From contig NC_063069.1 of the NCBI RefSeq assembly GCF_022605165.1, positions 2,170,001 to 2,234,000 on the forward strand: a stretch of DNA of 64,000 nucleotides, in the 5' to 3' direction. The notes under the pieces are model-generated. The model saw only the letters and a list, made by a program, of their open reading frames with translations, did no database searches and was not told where the DNA came from. Origin of the DNA: Purpureocillium takamizusanense. Its lineage: Eukaryota; Ascomycota; Sordariomycetes; Hypocreales; Ophiocordycipitaceae. A program made the position numbers and the translations under genes. Below, one piece after another: positions 12,819 through 23,365 of this stretch (its first letter is position 1; the number at the start of each line of letters is the position of its first letter).

Positions 12819-13551
12819 ATGTCTCCTCTGCCAGATCCTCGTCGAGTCGTTACCGGCCACGATGAAGCGGGAAATGCCATCTTCGTCGCTGACAGTCTCG
12901 CTCACATGGCTCCAACGTCTGTTGAGTGCGACTTTACGGTGTTATACGAGACGCACCAGTTCCCGGCCTCGAATGATGTATGGGAGGATCCGATGTTGAC
13001 GCGGACCATGAATCTCGCAAATGAGAAGGGCTTAGTTCTTCGATGCGTCGACTTCAAGCCCAATACAAAAACGGTGCGTAATGTAGCGCAGATGCTGAAA
13101 CTAGATAGCCTCCATATTGTTGATGCGACATGGAGGCATGCTGACATGAGGCTAACGGCTGTCGCACCCCAGCTGTTCCACCGCACCGAGTCTCTGGACT
13201 TTGGGATCGTCTTTTCGGGTGAAATCGTGTGGCAAGTCACCTTATATGGCGCTGCTAGAGAAAGGCAAGGCAACTAATTACGATGCCAATAGCTACCTGG
13301 ATAACGGCGTCGAGTTGACTCTTAAGGCTGGCGACGTTTGCGTGCAGCGCGGCACCATTCACGGCTGGGACAACAGAACGGACCAGACAACACGTATTTA
13401 CTTCCTGCTCACCGGTAAGTGCTTCGAGCAAAGCGACCTGGTAACTGTGGCTAAAGACGATTTAGCTGCCACGCCCGTGAAGATTGGGGACAAGGTTCTG
13501 GGGGAACATGGATTTGATCCCAAGGACGTTGAATCGGGTGGCCAACTTTGA
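12819..13551 (+). CDS. Single-domain cupin protein
   Basis: Three exons (12819-13073, 13173-13228, 13293-13551) give 189 residues. Exon 2 is short (56 bases) and encodes the cupin core LFHRTESLDFGIVFSGEI. The splice to exon 3 at VYLDNGVELTLKAGD restores the family pattern of HRTxSxDxGxVxxGEI, then xLxxGDVxVQRGTxHxW (here VQRGTIHGW). Fungal proteins with this pattern are small one-domain cupins near catabolic or secondary-metabolism genes. Their reactions are mostly unknown, with proposed roles as isomerases, decarboxylases or dioxygenases of small acids. Only part of the usual metal-binding histidine set is visible. Two nearby donor choices exist at 13227 and 13229; the second restores the motif. 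The substrate is unknown. Confidence 0.82.
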
Positions 13552-13866
13552 TCGCTGGTCAAGCGCTTCACTCGTAGCCAACTGCGCCATAGTATACTTT
13601 GTAGGGGGTTGGGTCTTGAGTCTGTGTTGGCCAGACAAACAAGTTAGGATAGAACCAACAAACCTTCGCAACCCCGCTTGAGCATGTCCAACAGACTGTT
13701 CGGCGTCGGAATCTCGCGATTCGGCCCTTCGCGCTTCGCGAAAACCGACAGCGGGGTCGAGTGCACAACGACCACCTTTGTTTCCACCCTAGGCTCTCCG
13801 TTCGCATGCAGCAACCGCTTCGGTGCATGACTTGCATGCCATCAACCTTCGTACGACGGCTACGAG
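13552..13866. other. Short intergenic region
   Basis: Presumed 3' region of the cupin gene and 5' region of the Zn2Cys6 regulator, all on the plus strand. No separate gene was seen. Confidence 0.55.
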
Positions 13867-16110
13867 ATGAACGTAGCACACAGAGCGAGCCGATTCACCC
13901 TGGTGGGGAAAGCAGCTGGGCGGCCGCGGACGGCGTGTTATCGGTGCAGTGCCCTGAAGGTAGGACCAGTCCGTGACACATGCCATCAAGCTTTGCTCCC
14001 CCCGATCTACACCGTGTTATTACCGTACAGTATACGTGTGCAGGCTGACGCACTATCATCTAGGTTCGATGCACCGGTGACCGGCCGTCCTGCCATAGGT
14101 GCACAAGACTCCATCGACGATGCATATGGAGCAAGGATGATAGCCTCGTCGGGCGCGATGACGCCCACCTTACTTCGGGATCTACTGACGTCAAAACGAC
14201 GGTCGATGAGTTCGCGCCAGGCACGTTCGGAATTCCACCAAACCTTCTTCCCAAGCTAGTTGACTTGTACTTCGCCAACGTTGACAATGCTTCGCTGCTG
14301 CTGCATCGACCGTCCTTTACCCAGGACGTATCGAATGGTAGTATCACAAGGCATGTTGTTCTGAGCGTCTGCGCATTGGCTGCGTGGTATGACCCTTCCA
14401 TACCTGCCCGACACATTCAGGCACCAGACCACCCCGTCAGTACTAACCATGTCAGCTTCTACGACAACGGAAATCAGTACAACACTTTGTTGGATGAAGG
14501 ATTTGCACGTGGCTGGGCGGAAGAAGCTGGTCGACTCGCCTTCTCCCAGGTTGAGAATCCTACAGAGGACAATCTGGTCACGTTTCTCAACCTTGCTCTT
14601 TTTTGGTACAGCCAAGGCCAATGGCAGCGAATGATCGTCTACGAAGGCAATGCTGCCTGCACATGTCGCGTGCTTGGCTTAGGGACCAGTCAGTCTCTGG
14701 CTCAAGATCCATCCTTCAAAGCTGAGCTGAGTCGAAGACGGTTCTGGGCGTGCTTTCTGATTAACCAATTTGGCTACGAGGCTGCGAAGTGCCCGAAGAT
14801 GAACCTTGCAGACTTTAGGGGTATCATGTTGCCCTGTTGCGAGAAAACCTTTGAACATGGAGAATTCCCATCTCGAAATACTACCAATTATGAGCACCAG
14901 CACGGGGGCAGCTACTACGCAGAGCTGATCCGACTCGTGAGCATATGGTAAGTTGGCTAGTTCACATGACCTCCTGAACAAAAAAGGCTGAATGCTCTGC
15001 AAGGACATTAGCCTGTCAAATAGCGCAAGATGATAGCACGGAAACTCACCTCAAGCTTCTACACATCCAAAACCTCGATAAAAAGTTGGCGGCCTGGCGG
15101 ACAGAGCTCCCGGCGACTTTCGATCTGGAGACCCTCCATGCCACGCCCAGATCCCCAAGAGGCACCGCCCGCGCTATTTGTCTGAACCTTCTCTATCACC
15201 AAATAATGAGCGTCTTGCACTCGTCAATCGTTCCCCTCTTCTCCCTGAACCCCCTCGCGGCGGCGGAAGCCTGCGGCTACTTTCAGATCGCGTCTGCGCA
15301 GACTGCACTCGTTCACGCTCGTCAGATTTCTTCCATTTTTCTCGAATGGGGATTCGGTAACCTATCGCAGGCTCCTGTGTCGGTGGGATTCATTGGCTAC
15401 GCCGCCTACTGCTCATGTGCAATACAGTTACCATTTCTGTGGTGTACGAGGAATGACGTGAGCGAAAGCGCGCGTGCAAACATCAAGACCAACCTGAAAA
15501 CTATGCAGTCAATGAGCAGGCACTGGACGCTGATTGCGACTTTGGTGAGCCACACGTGGTAGATGCTCTGCAGCCTGTTGGCTAAAGTTTCGTAATCATA
15601 CAGACAGAGTTTGTGCCGCTTCTTTACAACTACCACGAAAGCATGGCGTATTCACTCGCAGATGAGCCTAGAGGGCTAAGTGAACACGATCTAAACAGAT
15701 ATAGAGGCATTCGAAGGCGTGTTCGAGAATCGATTCTCGGACACAATGGAATCATTTGGAATAAGGGGACAGTCGTAGAGCCAGGAGAAGCTCCTGGACT
15801 AGAGCCGGACGTCTCTGAGAAGGGGGACTATAGAGAGAGACAGGGAGAGAAAGGCACAGCTGATGCGACACGTCCAGAGAATGATGACCAGTCGTGCCCA
15901 TCAGATTCATTGGAGAAGCAAGGCCAGGATGCAGAGCTGCTTTCGGGCAATCTGGACAGCAGGGTGGTGATGCCAGAAATGTTAGACGCGATTGCAGCGT
16001 ACGAGGAAGGGCCTTGTTTTTTGCCACAAACACATTTCTCAATGGTTGACTCAACGATGTACTATACAACGGATATGTACGGGTTCCACAACATGTTCGG
16101 GCAGTCATGA
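13867..16110 (+). CDS. Zn2Cys6 transcription factor with fungal-specific regulatory domain
   Basis: Four exons (13867-13959, 14064-14947, 15004-15544, 15604-16110) encode 674 residues. The binuclear zinc cluster is split by intron 1 and has all six cysteines at 24, 27, 34, 41, 44 and 51 (C-x2-C-x6-C-x6-C-x2-C-x6-C). Basic residues lie around it (RPRT before, HRRC at the end). A fungal transcription-factor middle domain follows: LVDLYFANVDNASLLLHRPSF and the RRRFWACFLINQF region that typifies it. The C-terminal 130 residues are acidic and low in complexity and may activate transcription. It acts in the nucleus as a pathway regulator. Lying between a transporter-cupin pair and a transporter-peptidase pair, it could control either; that is inference. 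The start at 13867 is the nearest methionine that keeps the zinc cluster near the N-terminus. Confidence 0.9.
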
Positions 16111-16842
16111 CCGGCTCTAGCAGACCTATATTCGGGCACTGCAACTTTGGATGTTCATGAGTTGATATATAGTGCTTATTACAAAGTATACGTTCAAAAT
16201 TTCTTTGTAGAGTGTACGCGGGATTTGTGCAGATCTTGGCTGGAGCTGCTACGGGCGACATAGCTCAGGGGCCCGCTGCAAACACGGCATATACGGCATA
16301 TTCTGTGAGACTACTAATGTGTACGAGGAACACGCACAACGTAACTAGTAGAAACGGATCAGTCACGGACGGAACGGTCAATATTGCCATTGGCCAGCAT
16401 AGGCCACGTGAGGATTGCCTGAAGACAGTCGCCGGCGAAGCATGTCATACCTGCACGATAGGTCGCATGCATCTATCTGACTCGTCGACCCAACCATAAG
16501 ACATTGGAATTCAACGAGGACCTGGTAAGATCTTACACTACGATAACTCAGTTCATGACTTTGCAAGATTGATATGTCAGAGCCGTCTCGCGTTGTTCTT
16601 GTTGACCCTGACTAAGGACATGGAGTCGGACGTACCAAATTGTTCTCGACCCCGTAGACTTCTGCCCCTGAGTAGTCGAAGATTGACTTAACAAACTACC
16701 CTTACATCTTTGAAAAACATGTCGCTTTGAATTTTCCACCGGAAAAGTCGGCACCTTGGGCATCACATGCAGTTACCACGCTGCGTCGCAGTGGCAGCTG
16801 GTCGCTCGTAAACCTGAGGGTCTGACTTCAATTGCATAGTCT
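16111..16842. other. Intergenic region
   Basis: Downstream of the regulator. It is AT-rich around 16160-16210 (probable polyadenylation region). No convincing gene. Confidence 0.5.
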
Positions 16843-17535
16843 CGTAAGAACAATGATGCCAAGGCCGAGACAGGGTTCCCGGGGAGAAACAAAAATGAGT
16901 GGCAGCTTGCCCATAAGCAGTATACGAAGATGTATCTCGGCCCTGAGGGTACCATGAGCTAGGAGAAACCGACCATTGACACCGATTAAAAATTGCAGTA
17001 TGAGGCTTTCCCCAAGGACAAGGCTAATGGTATCGTTTCCTTTACAACGCCGCCGCACCTCGACGTCTCTCTCGGCCGCCAGAGGTGGCAGAAAACCACA
17101 CCATTTGACATACATATGTTCATGGCTATGTGCAACATTTTGCCATCGGCCGATGAGGTTTGTTACACTCGGCCTGCTGGAGAGGCATCACTAAGTACCA
17201 AGGGCTACTTGAGGATGAGCTTTCGCAACACAATCCAGTGGAGAAGTACGTTTCTACATCACAAAAAACAAACATATTGGGGGAATATGCTAATTGGAGT
17301 AGACCCGAGGTTAAGTTCAAGGGCGCTAATAACATCCCATTTTAGCCCAAACTATGATAGCCATCTCACAATGCCCGTTATCCCCAGCAGTGGTTGAGGG
17401 CAGTGAGCATCGCATTTTGGCAAACATAGTGGCAGGGTCTACGGCGAATCAACAGAAACGTGCAGCGAGGGCTTCGGCTATTACTTTTGGGGTAGTAGTA
17501 GCATAAAGAGTGGTTCAATGTATTCAGATTTCTAG
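16843..17535 (+). pseudogene. Decayed coding remnant of unknown family
   Basis: Several stretches look coding but cannot be joined. One frame from 16843 runs about 39 residues before a stop, continues in the same frame past two stops, and then runs from about 16993 with compositionally normal peptide (YEAFPKDKANGIVSFTTPP, then DIHMFMAMCNIL). A shifted frame at about 17180-17345 gives YQGLLEDELSQHNPVEKY. A third from about 17407 ends at 17535 with VYGESTETCSEGFGYYFW. I recognise no family. The best reading is a gene inactivated by stops and frameshifts. A real gene with several undetected introns, or chance, are the alternatives. Confidence 0.25.
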
Positions 17536-17609
17536 CAGGCTTAGTCACCAACTTCGAATCGACAGCAAGGATGACTTGACACTGTGGGCTGTCTTGCTGC
17601 ACGAGGTGC

Positions 17610-19405
17610 TCACTCAACCTTTAATCCGATCTCATCTTGAAGCTGCTGCTCGATCTCGCCCACATCAACACTAATCTTACCGGTTCGAACGTCCTCAATG
17701 TCTGGAACCGTCGATCGCTTTGTTTCGTCAAAGATTGCGTCAATTTCCTCCAAGCTCTTGCCTTTGGTTTCGACCCAGAAGACAGCCTATAACCAGGGTA
17801 TAAGTGGAAGCTCATGAACTGGATGAGGCGAGCGCAGACTCACGATTAGAATGAAGGTGATGATATCCCAGCTACCGTTGATCATGTATGTCTTCCACCC
17901 GATGTTTGTCAGAGCAATGGGCATGATAAAGACCAAAAGACAACTAGACTCGTCGTTAGGACTCGAAAAAGATGAATAGAATGCGAATACTTCGGGTACT
18001 CACGCAAGGCCATTCAGAGTGTACTGAGAGAATGCCACGCCATTAGCCCGAATGGGGTAGTCCATCACTTCGGGTGGATAAAGCGTGAGTAGGGGCGTCC
18101 AGGCAATGGAATAAAAGCCTTGAAACAGAAAGATGACGGCGACATCTCCGTATATAAGGGACTTAGAGGTGCCTTCGGGGTTCTCGCTGTAGATCTTGCT
18201 AAGCCCGCCAATGATGAAGAGGCATATGATGAGAAGTCCCTGCGACAACAGCGCGGTTGGCTTTCGCCCCCAAGATGCAGCCAGCTGGGTCCCCGCGAGG
18301 CAACAGAAGAGGCACCACACGTTGAGGACAACATTCTGTCACCGGTTAGCCCTGAAATCTCCAAACGGAGGCACGGGTCGCGTGGCTTACAGCTTTGAGC
18401 TGGTCGTCCGAGTCTGTAATGCCAGCAGTGTCGAGCTCCTGGCCAAGGTAATAAGACGCGATGATGTTTCCAGCAATGCATGAAAACGGGCCAGCAGATC
18501 CTCCAATTAGCACTCGCTTTCTCGCAGTCGGCGACTTGATGAGTTCTTTCATGCCCAGAGTGCGGCCATCCTTCTTCTCCCACTCGAGGGAGTCGATGAT
18601 CTCCTTGTACACAGCCATGACGACCGGGTCGGTGAGGTCGCTGTTGGCATTCGTCTGCGCCACGACCAGGCGTGCGTCTTCGAAGCGATCCTGCCGAACG
18701 AGCCATCTCGGGGATTCGGGGACCAGCGGCAGTATAACGATGCATATGATGGAAAATATTGCCTGCATGAATGATGGAGCTCTCCATGCCCAGGTTGAGT
18801 CCCACTTTCCCGTCCCCAACGTCACCCCGGCGGCGATGAGGGCCCCTATGTAGTAAAAGTTGTTCAACAACTGTGAAAGCGGTCTGTTAGCCTGTCCTTG
18901 AAACATGCCTTGTTGGGCTTCGGAGACCGGATCGAGCGCTTACCCCGACAGTCCATGCTCGCCATCTACTCGGGCTTGTCTCACTAAGATATACCGATGA
19001 CGCAACGCCCGAAATCCCGGATCCAAACCCAAGGATGACTCTGGCCACCACGAACATGGCCACATTCTGGGCCGCAGACTGGAGAACGATGCCCACGAGA
19101 ACGATGAGAGAGCCCCAAAACATTGTTGGCCGCCGACCAAGCCTGTCGCTCATTGGGCCCGCAATCATCGGGCCAAAGAAGCCTCCGATGAACACAGACG
19201 CAGTGTTTAGGCCCTTCGTCGCGGGCGTTAGGCGGAAGTAGTTGGTATATGACGGCAAGATGTTGAGTCCATTGAGCAAGCTCCCGTCAAATCCACCCGT
19301 TGCAGACTGGACAATGGAACACAACATAAGAAGAACCGAGATTGTAACCGTGGATTCTGGAACCCAGGCGGGTAACCAGGTGCCCGTGGGCGTTTTGCGG
19401 AGCAT
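17610..19405 (-). CDS. MFS sugar transporter, lactose permease-like
   Basis: Five exons on the minus strand (19405-18944, 18870-18391, 18335-18004, 17943-17844, 17786-17610) give 516 residues with about 12 hydrophobic segments. Sugar-porter landmarks are clear: GGFDGSLLNGLNILP in helix 1, SDRLGRRPT in the loop after helix 2, SETSPSRWRAW, PESPRWLVRQDR before the central loop, a second GRKPT loop, and VETKGKSLEEID after helix 12. In the helix 7 region it has AGNIIASYYLG instead of the QQxxGxN of hexose transporters, as in fungal lactose permease-like carriers. It is divergent from the M81 metallopeptidase gene across 756 bases, so the two may be expressed together and handle one substrate (inference). 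Confidence 0.9.
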
Positions 19406-20161
19406 GGCAGAGATTGTGGCAGAAGGCAGAGTCTGACGGTTGTCAGGTCATCGATGTGCATGCTCGCTTACAAGCTGCGAGAGAAGTCTTATAACGCTGA
19501 CAGTAGCCCGTTCATATCCCTCTCACTGTGTTTTACATCCCTTGCCTGGTCCGGTGACATCTGATGCGCCCCAATCCCACGATACGAGTAGCGCTCGCGG
19601 CGACTGCTCGTGTAAGACTGAGCGGCCAGCATGCCGCTCCTTTAGGCAAGTCGGATGATCGGCAAGCGGGGTTCTGCCAGTAGCCAAGCAGCATCCGTGG
19701 TCTGTGAGCACTTGCAACCACATATCGAGGAAAACCGGAGCCGGGGCGGGGATCAAGGCAGGGCGAGGAGCGGGGAGGAGATCCACTGCTGCATGGATTG
19801 CACCTGCCACACCAGCTCGATTCGTGGAGTTCGGGATCCGGTTCTGTGAACCATTCTCATCAAGTCCATGTCAACGGGAGATTGTCTGATTGCACTTGTC
19901 ATCTCTACCCTCGATTGTGGATTCTAGCGGCACTGGGCCGGACGAGCTACAGAAAGCCCCAATGTTACATCAGTCCCCGCAGTCGTGAGGCAGTTGCTCC
20001 ACGATTATCATCGGTTGTCCCTTCTGGCTCCGACGTAACATCCGACGGCAATTCAGGAACCCGAGGCGGCGGCGATATAACACTGCTCACTGCCTTGAAA
20101 GGGGATTGCCTAAATCTCGGGCTATTCCACGAGCAAAGCGCCGGGGGCTATTTTCGCCAGC
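19406..20161. promoter_or_regulatory. Shared divergent promoter of the MFS transporter and M81 peptidase genes
   Basis: A 756-base gap with start codons at both ends, transcribed outward on both sides. It contains no coding frame of its own. Shared control of the two genes is inferred from layout only. Confidence 0.4.
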
Positions 20162-21691
20162 ATGTCTCACCGTCCGATCATTGCCGTTGCCGGCCTCGCG
20201 TGCGAGACCTCGACCTTTACTCCTTCTCGAACGCTGGCTCCGGCCTTCCACCCCAAACGAGGCGACGAGATCAAACAACGGTATGAGTTTCTCCATGACC
20301 ACGAGGTGCTCGGCAAAGCAGCCGAGTGGAAAGGCGCATTGATTGGCCATGCTCTCCCGGGCGGTCAGGTAACACGAGACGCGTTCGAGACACTTGCCGC
20401 GGAGATCATTTCACGTCTTCAAAGTATCGTCTCGGAGGGCAGGCTCGATGGTTTGTGGTTTGATATTCACGGGGCCATGGTTGTCGAAGGGTTGGAAGAT
20501 GTGGAGGCGGAACTGTTGAAACGGATTCGGATAGTCATTGGCCCAGATGTGCTGGTGTCGGCCTCGATGGATCTGCACGGAAACGTGTCTCGAGAGCTCG
20601 CACACATGTGCGACCTGATTACCTGCTACCGCATGGCGCCGCATGAGGATGCCATGGATACGAAGGAGAGGGCCTGCCGCAATCTTGTGCAGCTCCTCGC
20701 CGAGTCGCCTCGCCGCCGACCACTGAAAGCATGGATACCGGTTCCGATTCTATTACCGGGTGAACAGACATCTACCCGTATGGAGCCAGCGAAGCACATT
20801 TACGGTGCAGTTCCCGAGGTGGAAGCCATGGAGGGCGTGATCGATGCAGCGATCTGGGTCGGATATGCCTGGGCGGACGAGCGCCGGAATCGGGCAGCCA
20901 TTGTGGTGACTGGCTTGGATGAGTCGGCGGTATCTCACGGCGCGGAGAGGCTGGCAAAGCTGTTTTGGGACGCCCGCGCAGACTTCGAGTTTGTTGCTCC
21001 CACGGGGACCTTTGCCGAATGCCTGGACACGGCCGTCAAGTCCTCGCCAGCGCAACGGCCGTTCTTCATCTCAGATTCGGGTGACAACCCTACTGCGGGA
21101 GGATCTGGCGATGTCACCTGGGGATTGACGAGGTTGCTCGAGCGGTCCGAGTTCAAGTCCCCAACTGGGGGCCCCAGGGTCATCTACGCAAGCGTCCCCG
21201 GGCCAGAGGCGATCGAAACAGCCGTGGCAGCCGGCGTCGGCGCCATCGTCACTGTTACCGCGGGCGCAGAGGTCGACAATCTCCATGCCCCGCCTGTGAC
21301 CCTGACGGGCAGGGTTCACTCAATCAAGCACGGTGATCGTGACGCCGTGACGGAGGTCGTGGTCCAAGTCGGGAGCGTTTTTGCGATTCTCACCAAGCTG
21401 CGCAAGCCGTACCACAAGGAGAAGGACTTTACTGATCTGGATCTGAAGCCGCGGGAGGCAGATATCGTCATCGTCAAGATTGGATACCTGGAGCCCGAGC
21501 TGTATGACATGCAGAAGGATTGGATGCTGGGCTTGACGCCGGGCGGTGTCAACCAGGATCTCGAGAGCCTTGGCCATCAAAAGATTCGGCGCCCAATGTG
21601 GCCATTCGACAAAGAGGTCGCCTTGCCTCCTGACTTGAAGGCGCGTTGGATACCAATGTCCAAGGATGCTCTAACTGGCCCAGACGAGTAG
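20162..21691 (+). CDS. M81 family metallopeptidase, microcystinase C (MlrC)-like
   Basis: One uninterrupted frame of 509 residues. The N-terminal half carries M81/MlrC landmarks: IAVAGLACETSTFTP at the start, GLWFDIHGAMV, MDLHGNVS, and YRMAPHEDAMDTKERAC, which hold the conserved acidic and histidine residues of a metal centre. The C-terminal MlrC_C domain begins around residue 280 and has its signature near residues 305-317 (DSGDNPTAGGSGD). In bacteria MlrC cleaves the linearised peptides produced during microcystin breakdown. Fungal relatives are common, but their substrates are unknown. The length fits the family. No signal peptide is evident, so it is probably cytosolic. A transporter gene lies divergently upstream, suggesting uptake followed by hydrolysis. 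The absence of introns in a 1.5 kb gene is unusual among these neighbours. Confidence 0.9.
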   Translation: MSHRPIIAVAGLACETSTFTPSRTLAPAFHPKRGDEIKQRYEFLHDHEVLGKAAEWKGALIGHALPGGQVTRDAFETLAAEIISRLQSIVSEGRLDGLWFDIHGAMVVEGLEDVEAELLKRIRIVIGPDVLVSASMDLHGNVSRELAHMCDLITCYRMAPHEDAMDTKERACRNLVQLLAESPRRRPLKAWIPVPILLPGEQTSTRMEPAKHIYGAVPEVEAMEGVIDAAIWVGYAWADERRNRAAIVVTGLDESAVSHGAERLAKLFWDARADFEFVAPTGTFAECLDTAVKSSPAQRPFFISDSGDNPTAGGSGDVTWGLTRLLERSEFKSPTGGPRVIYASVPGPEAIETAVAAGVGAIVTVTAGAEVDNLHAPPVTLTGRVHSIKHGDRDAVTEVVVQVGSVFAILTKLRKPYHKEKDFTDLDLKPREADIVIVKIGYLEPELYDMQKDWMLGLTPGGVNQDLESLGHQKIRRPMWPFDKEVALPPDLKARWIPMSKDALTGPDE

Positions 21692-21835
21692 AAACCACGA
21701 CATCAATTCAGTTTCGCATGGTGTAGAATGAAGCGAATGAGTACTCGGCTTGATCTGGATTCATAGAACTGAAAACGTCTCCCTTTCGGTGAAGTACGCT
21801 TTTGCGTCTTCTTCAGTGTATAACGACGTATCGGT

Positions 21836-22888
21836 TCAATTGCGGTTCACGGATTCTCTTTGCTGTGCGTCGACACAGTCAGACAATCGGAAAGAGAATT
21901 TCAGCCCTGAGTGATCGCTCCAACGCAGCTCATCGTGCCCACTGTCCGCCTCCTCCCGCGCATGTTCCCGTTGAGAGGCCGTATCGAACATCGACACATC
22001 TCCCGGGTGCATAATCTCAATACTTTCCATGTCAAGTCCCGCGGTGGCAACCCTATCTAAGCGAGCAGGTGGGAAGGGCTGCTTGCCATCGATGCCCCAT
22101 GTGTGACCGGGTTTGTCTTTACGAAGTGCGAGCCACGTGTCTGCAAGACCGTTGGACGCTATCAGATGTTCATCATCGTCGAGTACCGGATTGAAGTCGC
22201 CAGCAACCAGTCCACAGCCAGCAGCCCTAATTAGATCTGACGCAATAGAAATTTGTCGAGGGCGCCTAGATGGCCTGATTGGAAGCGAGTCTAGGTGGAC
22301 GTTGATGACACGGACGCGTCGGCTCACGCTTCTTTGGCCCATTGACGGAGCATGTGTGAAAATGTCGCAGCATAAGGCATCTCTTGCGAACCTGCTGGGG
22401 AATTTGACCCTCCACACCGGTCCGAGAGCGCCAGGTTGTCCAAAAAGACGTTTCGAAACAAGAGTCATGCTTGCAAAGATTTGCACGCCCCAGGCGGTCG
22501 CATCGGCCTCGCTCGAGTACCAGCCTTTGCGTATGTCAGGATCGTCCAGGATGGACGAGAGTGCGTCCCGTGAGACCTCTTGAAGAAGAATCAAGTCGAC
22601 CGAGGGCGAAGAGCCGAGAATTTGAGCAATAATCGCCGAAATGCGCGCTTCTGGCGAAGGCGAGGTTGCGTCGACATTCCATGTGACAAGTGAAACCCTG
22701 TCAAGTCGCGGAGAGGTTGCCGAGGCGTCGGCGGCGTCCTGGATAGCTTCGATCGCTGCCCATTTGGACGTGATGCTATCGAAAGAGTGCCATCGCTGAA
22801 ACACGATCTCGGCGTCGTGAAGCGAAGGGAGAGGCGTCTCATGCCACCAAGAAACGGCCATCGCCCGAAGTCGGGACAAAAATGCCAT
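21836..22888 (-). CDS. Endonuclease/exonuclease/phosphatase-fold protein, TDP2-like
   Basis: A single exon of 350 residues read from the first ATG; the frame stays open upstream but only with non-ATG starts. The EEP fold motifs occur in order: TWNVD with metal-site Asn71, LLQEV with Glu104, INVHLDS, GDFNPV, ARLDRV and finally WSDHSGLKF with the catalytic Asp-His pair. This order matches tyrosyl-DNA phosphodiesterase 2 and related fungal proteins. These are Mg-dependent phosphoesterases that may remove protein adducts from DNA ends or act on nucleic-acid phosphodiesters. The N-terminal 60 residues are poorly conserved. It is convergent with the M81 gene (144 bases apart) with no obvious functional tie. 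The fold is certain; the exact substrate is not. Confidence 0.87.
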   Translation of the reverse strand: MAFLSRLRAMAVSWWHETPLPSLHDAEIVFQRWHSFDSITSKWAAIEAIQDAADASATSPRLDRVSLVTWNVDATSPSPEARISAIIAQILGSSPSVDLILLQEVSRDALSSILDDPDIRKGWYSSEADATAWGVQIFASMTLVSKRLFGQPGALGPVWRVKFPSRFARDALCCDIFTHAPSMGQRSVSRRVRVINVHLDSLPIRPSRRPRQISIASDLIRAAGCGLVAGDFNPVLDDDEHLIASNGLADTWLALRKDKPGHTWGIDGKQPFPPARLDRVATAGLDMESIEIMHPGDVSMFDTASQREHAREEADSGHDELRWSDHSGLKFSFRLSDCVDAQQRESVNRN

Positions 22889-23365
22889 GACGGCGAATCG
22901 TGCTATCAGCCAACTCTCAGCGGATGGCACGGCACAAGATGCAAATCTTATTGATCGCAAATGATCGTACAGGCAGCCTCATGCGTCTTTTCTTTGTGGG
23001 AGTGATGTATAGATGTGTGTATGTGTCCAAGTTGATGGAGGTCGCGACGCCGTCGTCTTGGGCGCTATGGTTCGTCGAGTGGAGGCTGCAGGAGGGGACT
23101 GATGCACTGCCACCAGTTGCCGCCTGCTAAATAAGCGCCTAGGCCATTGTCTGGGGGCCGGTTAGGCGGCTCAACAAAGATGCCCAGAGATCATGCAACA
23201 TTGAAACCACAGCCATTGAACGCGGCTACATGAGGCCTTTCCAGGCTCCAGTTGAGGGTCTTTATTATGTGATGTTTTCCTGTGTGCCTTCCCGCCCTCA
23301 TCATTCATTAACTGAAACACGAAATGCTCCCGAGAGTTGCATCGCACCCAGTGCCAGCCCGGTCG
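22889..23365. other. Intergenic region between two minus-strand genes
   Basis: Promoter side of the EEP-fold gene and 3' side of the P450 gene. Only short frames were seen. Confidence 0.55.

Noticed and set aside
22889..22960. Longer N-terminus for the EEP-fold protein
   Set aside because: The upstream start is TTG, not ATG. The first ATG at 22888 gives a full catalytic domain.
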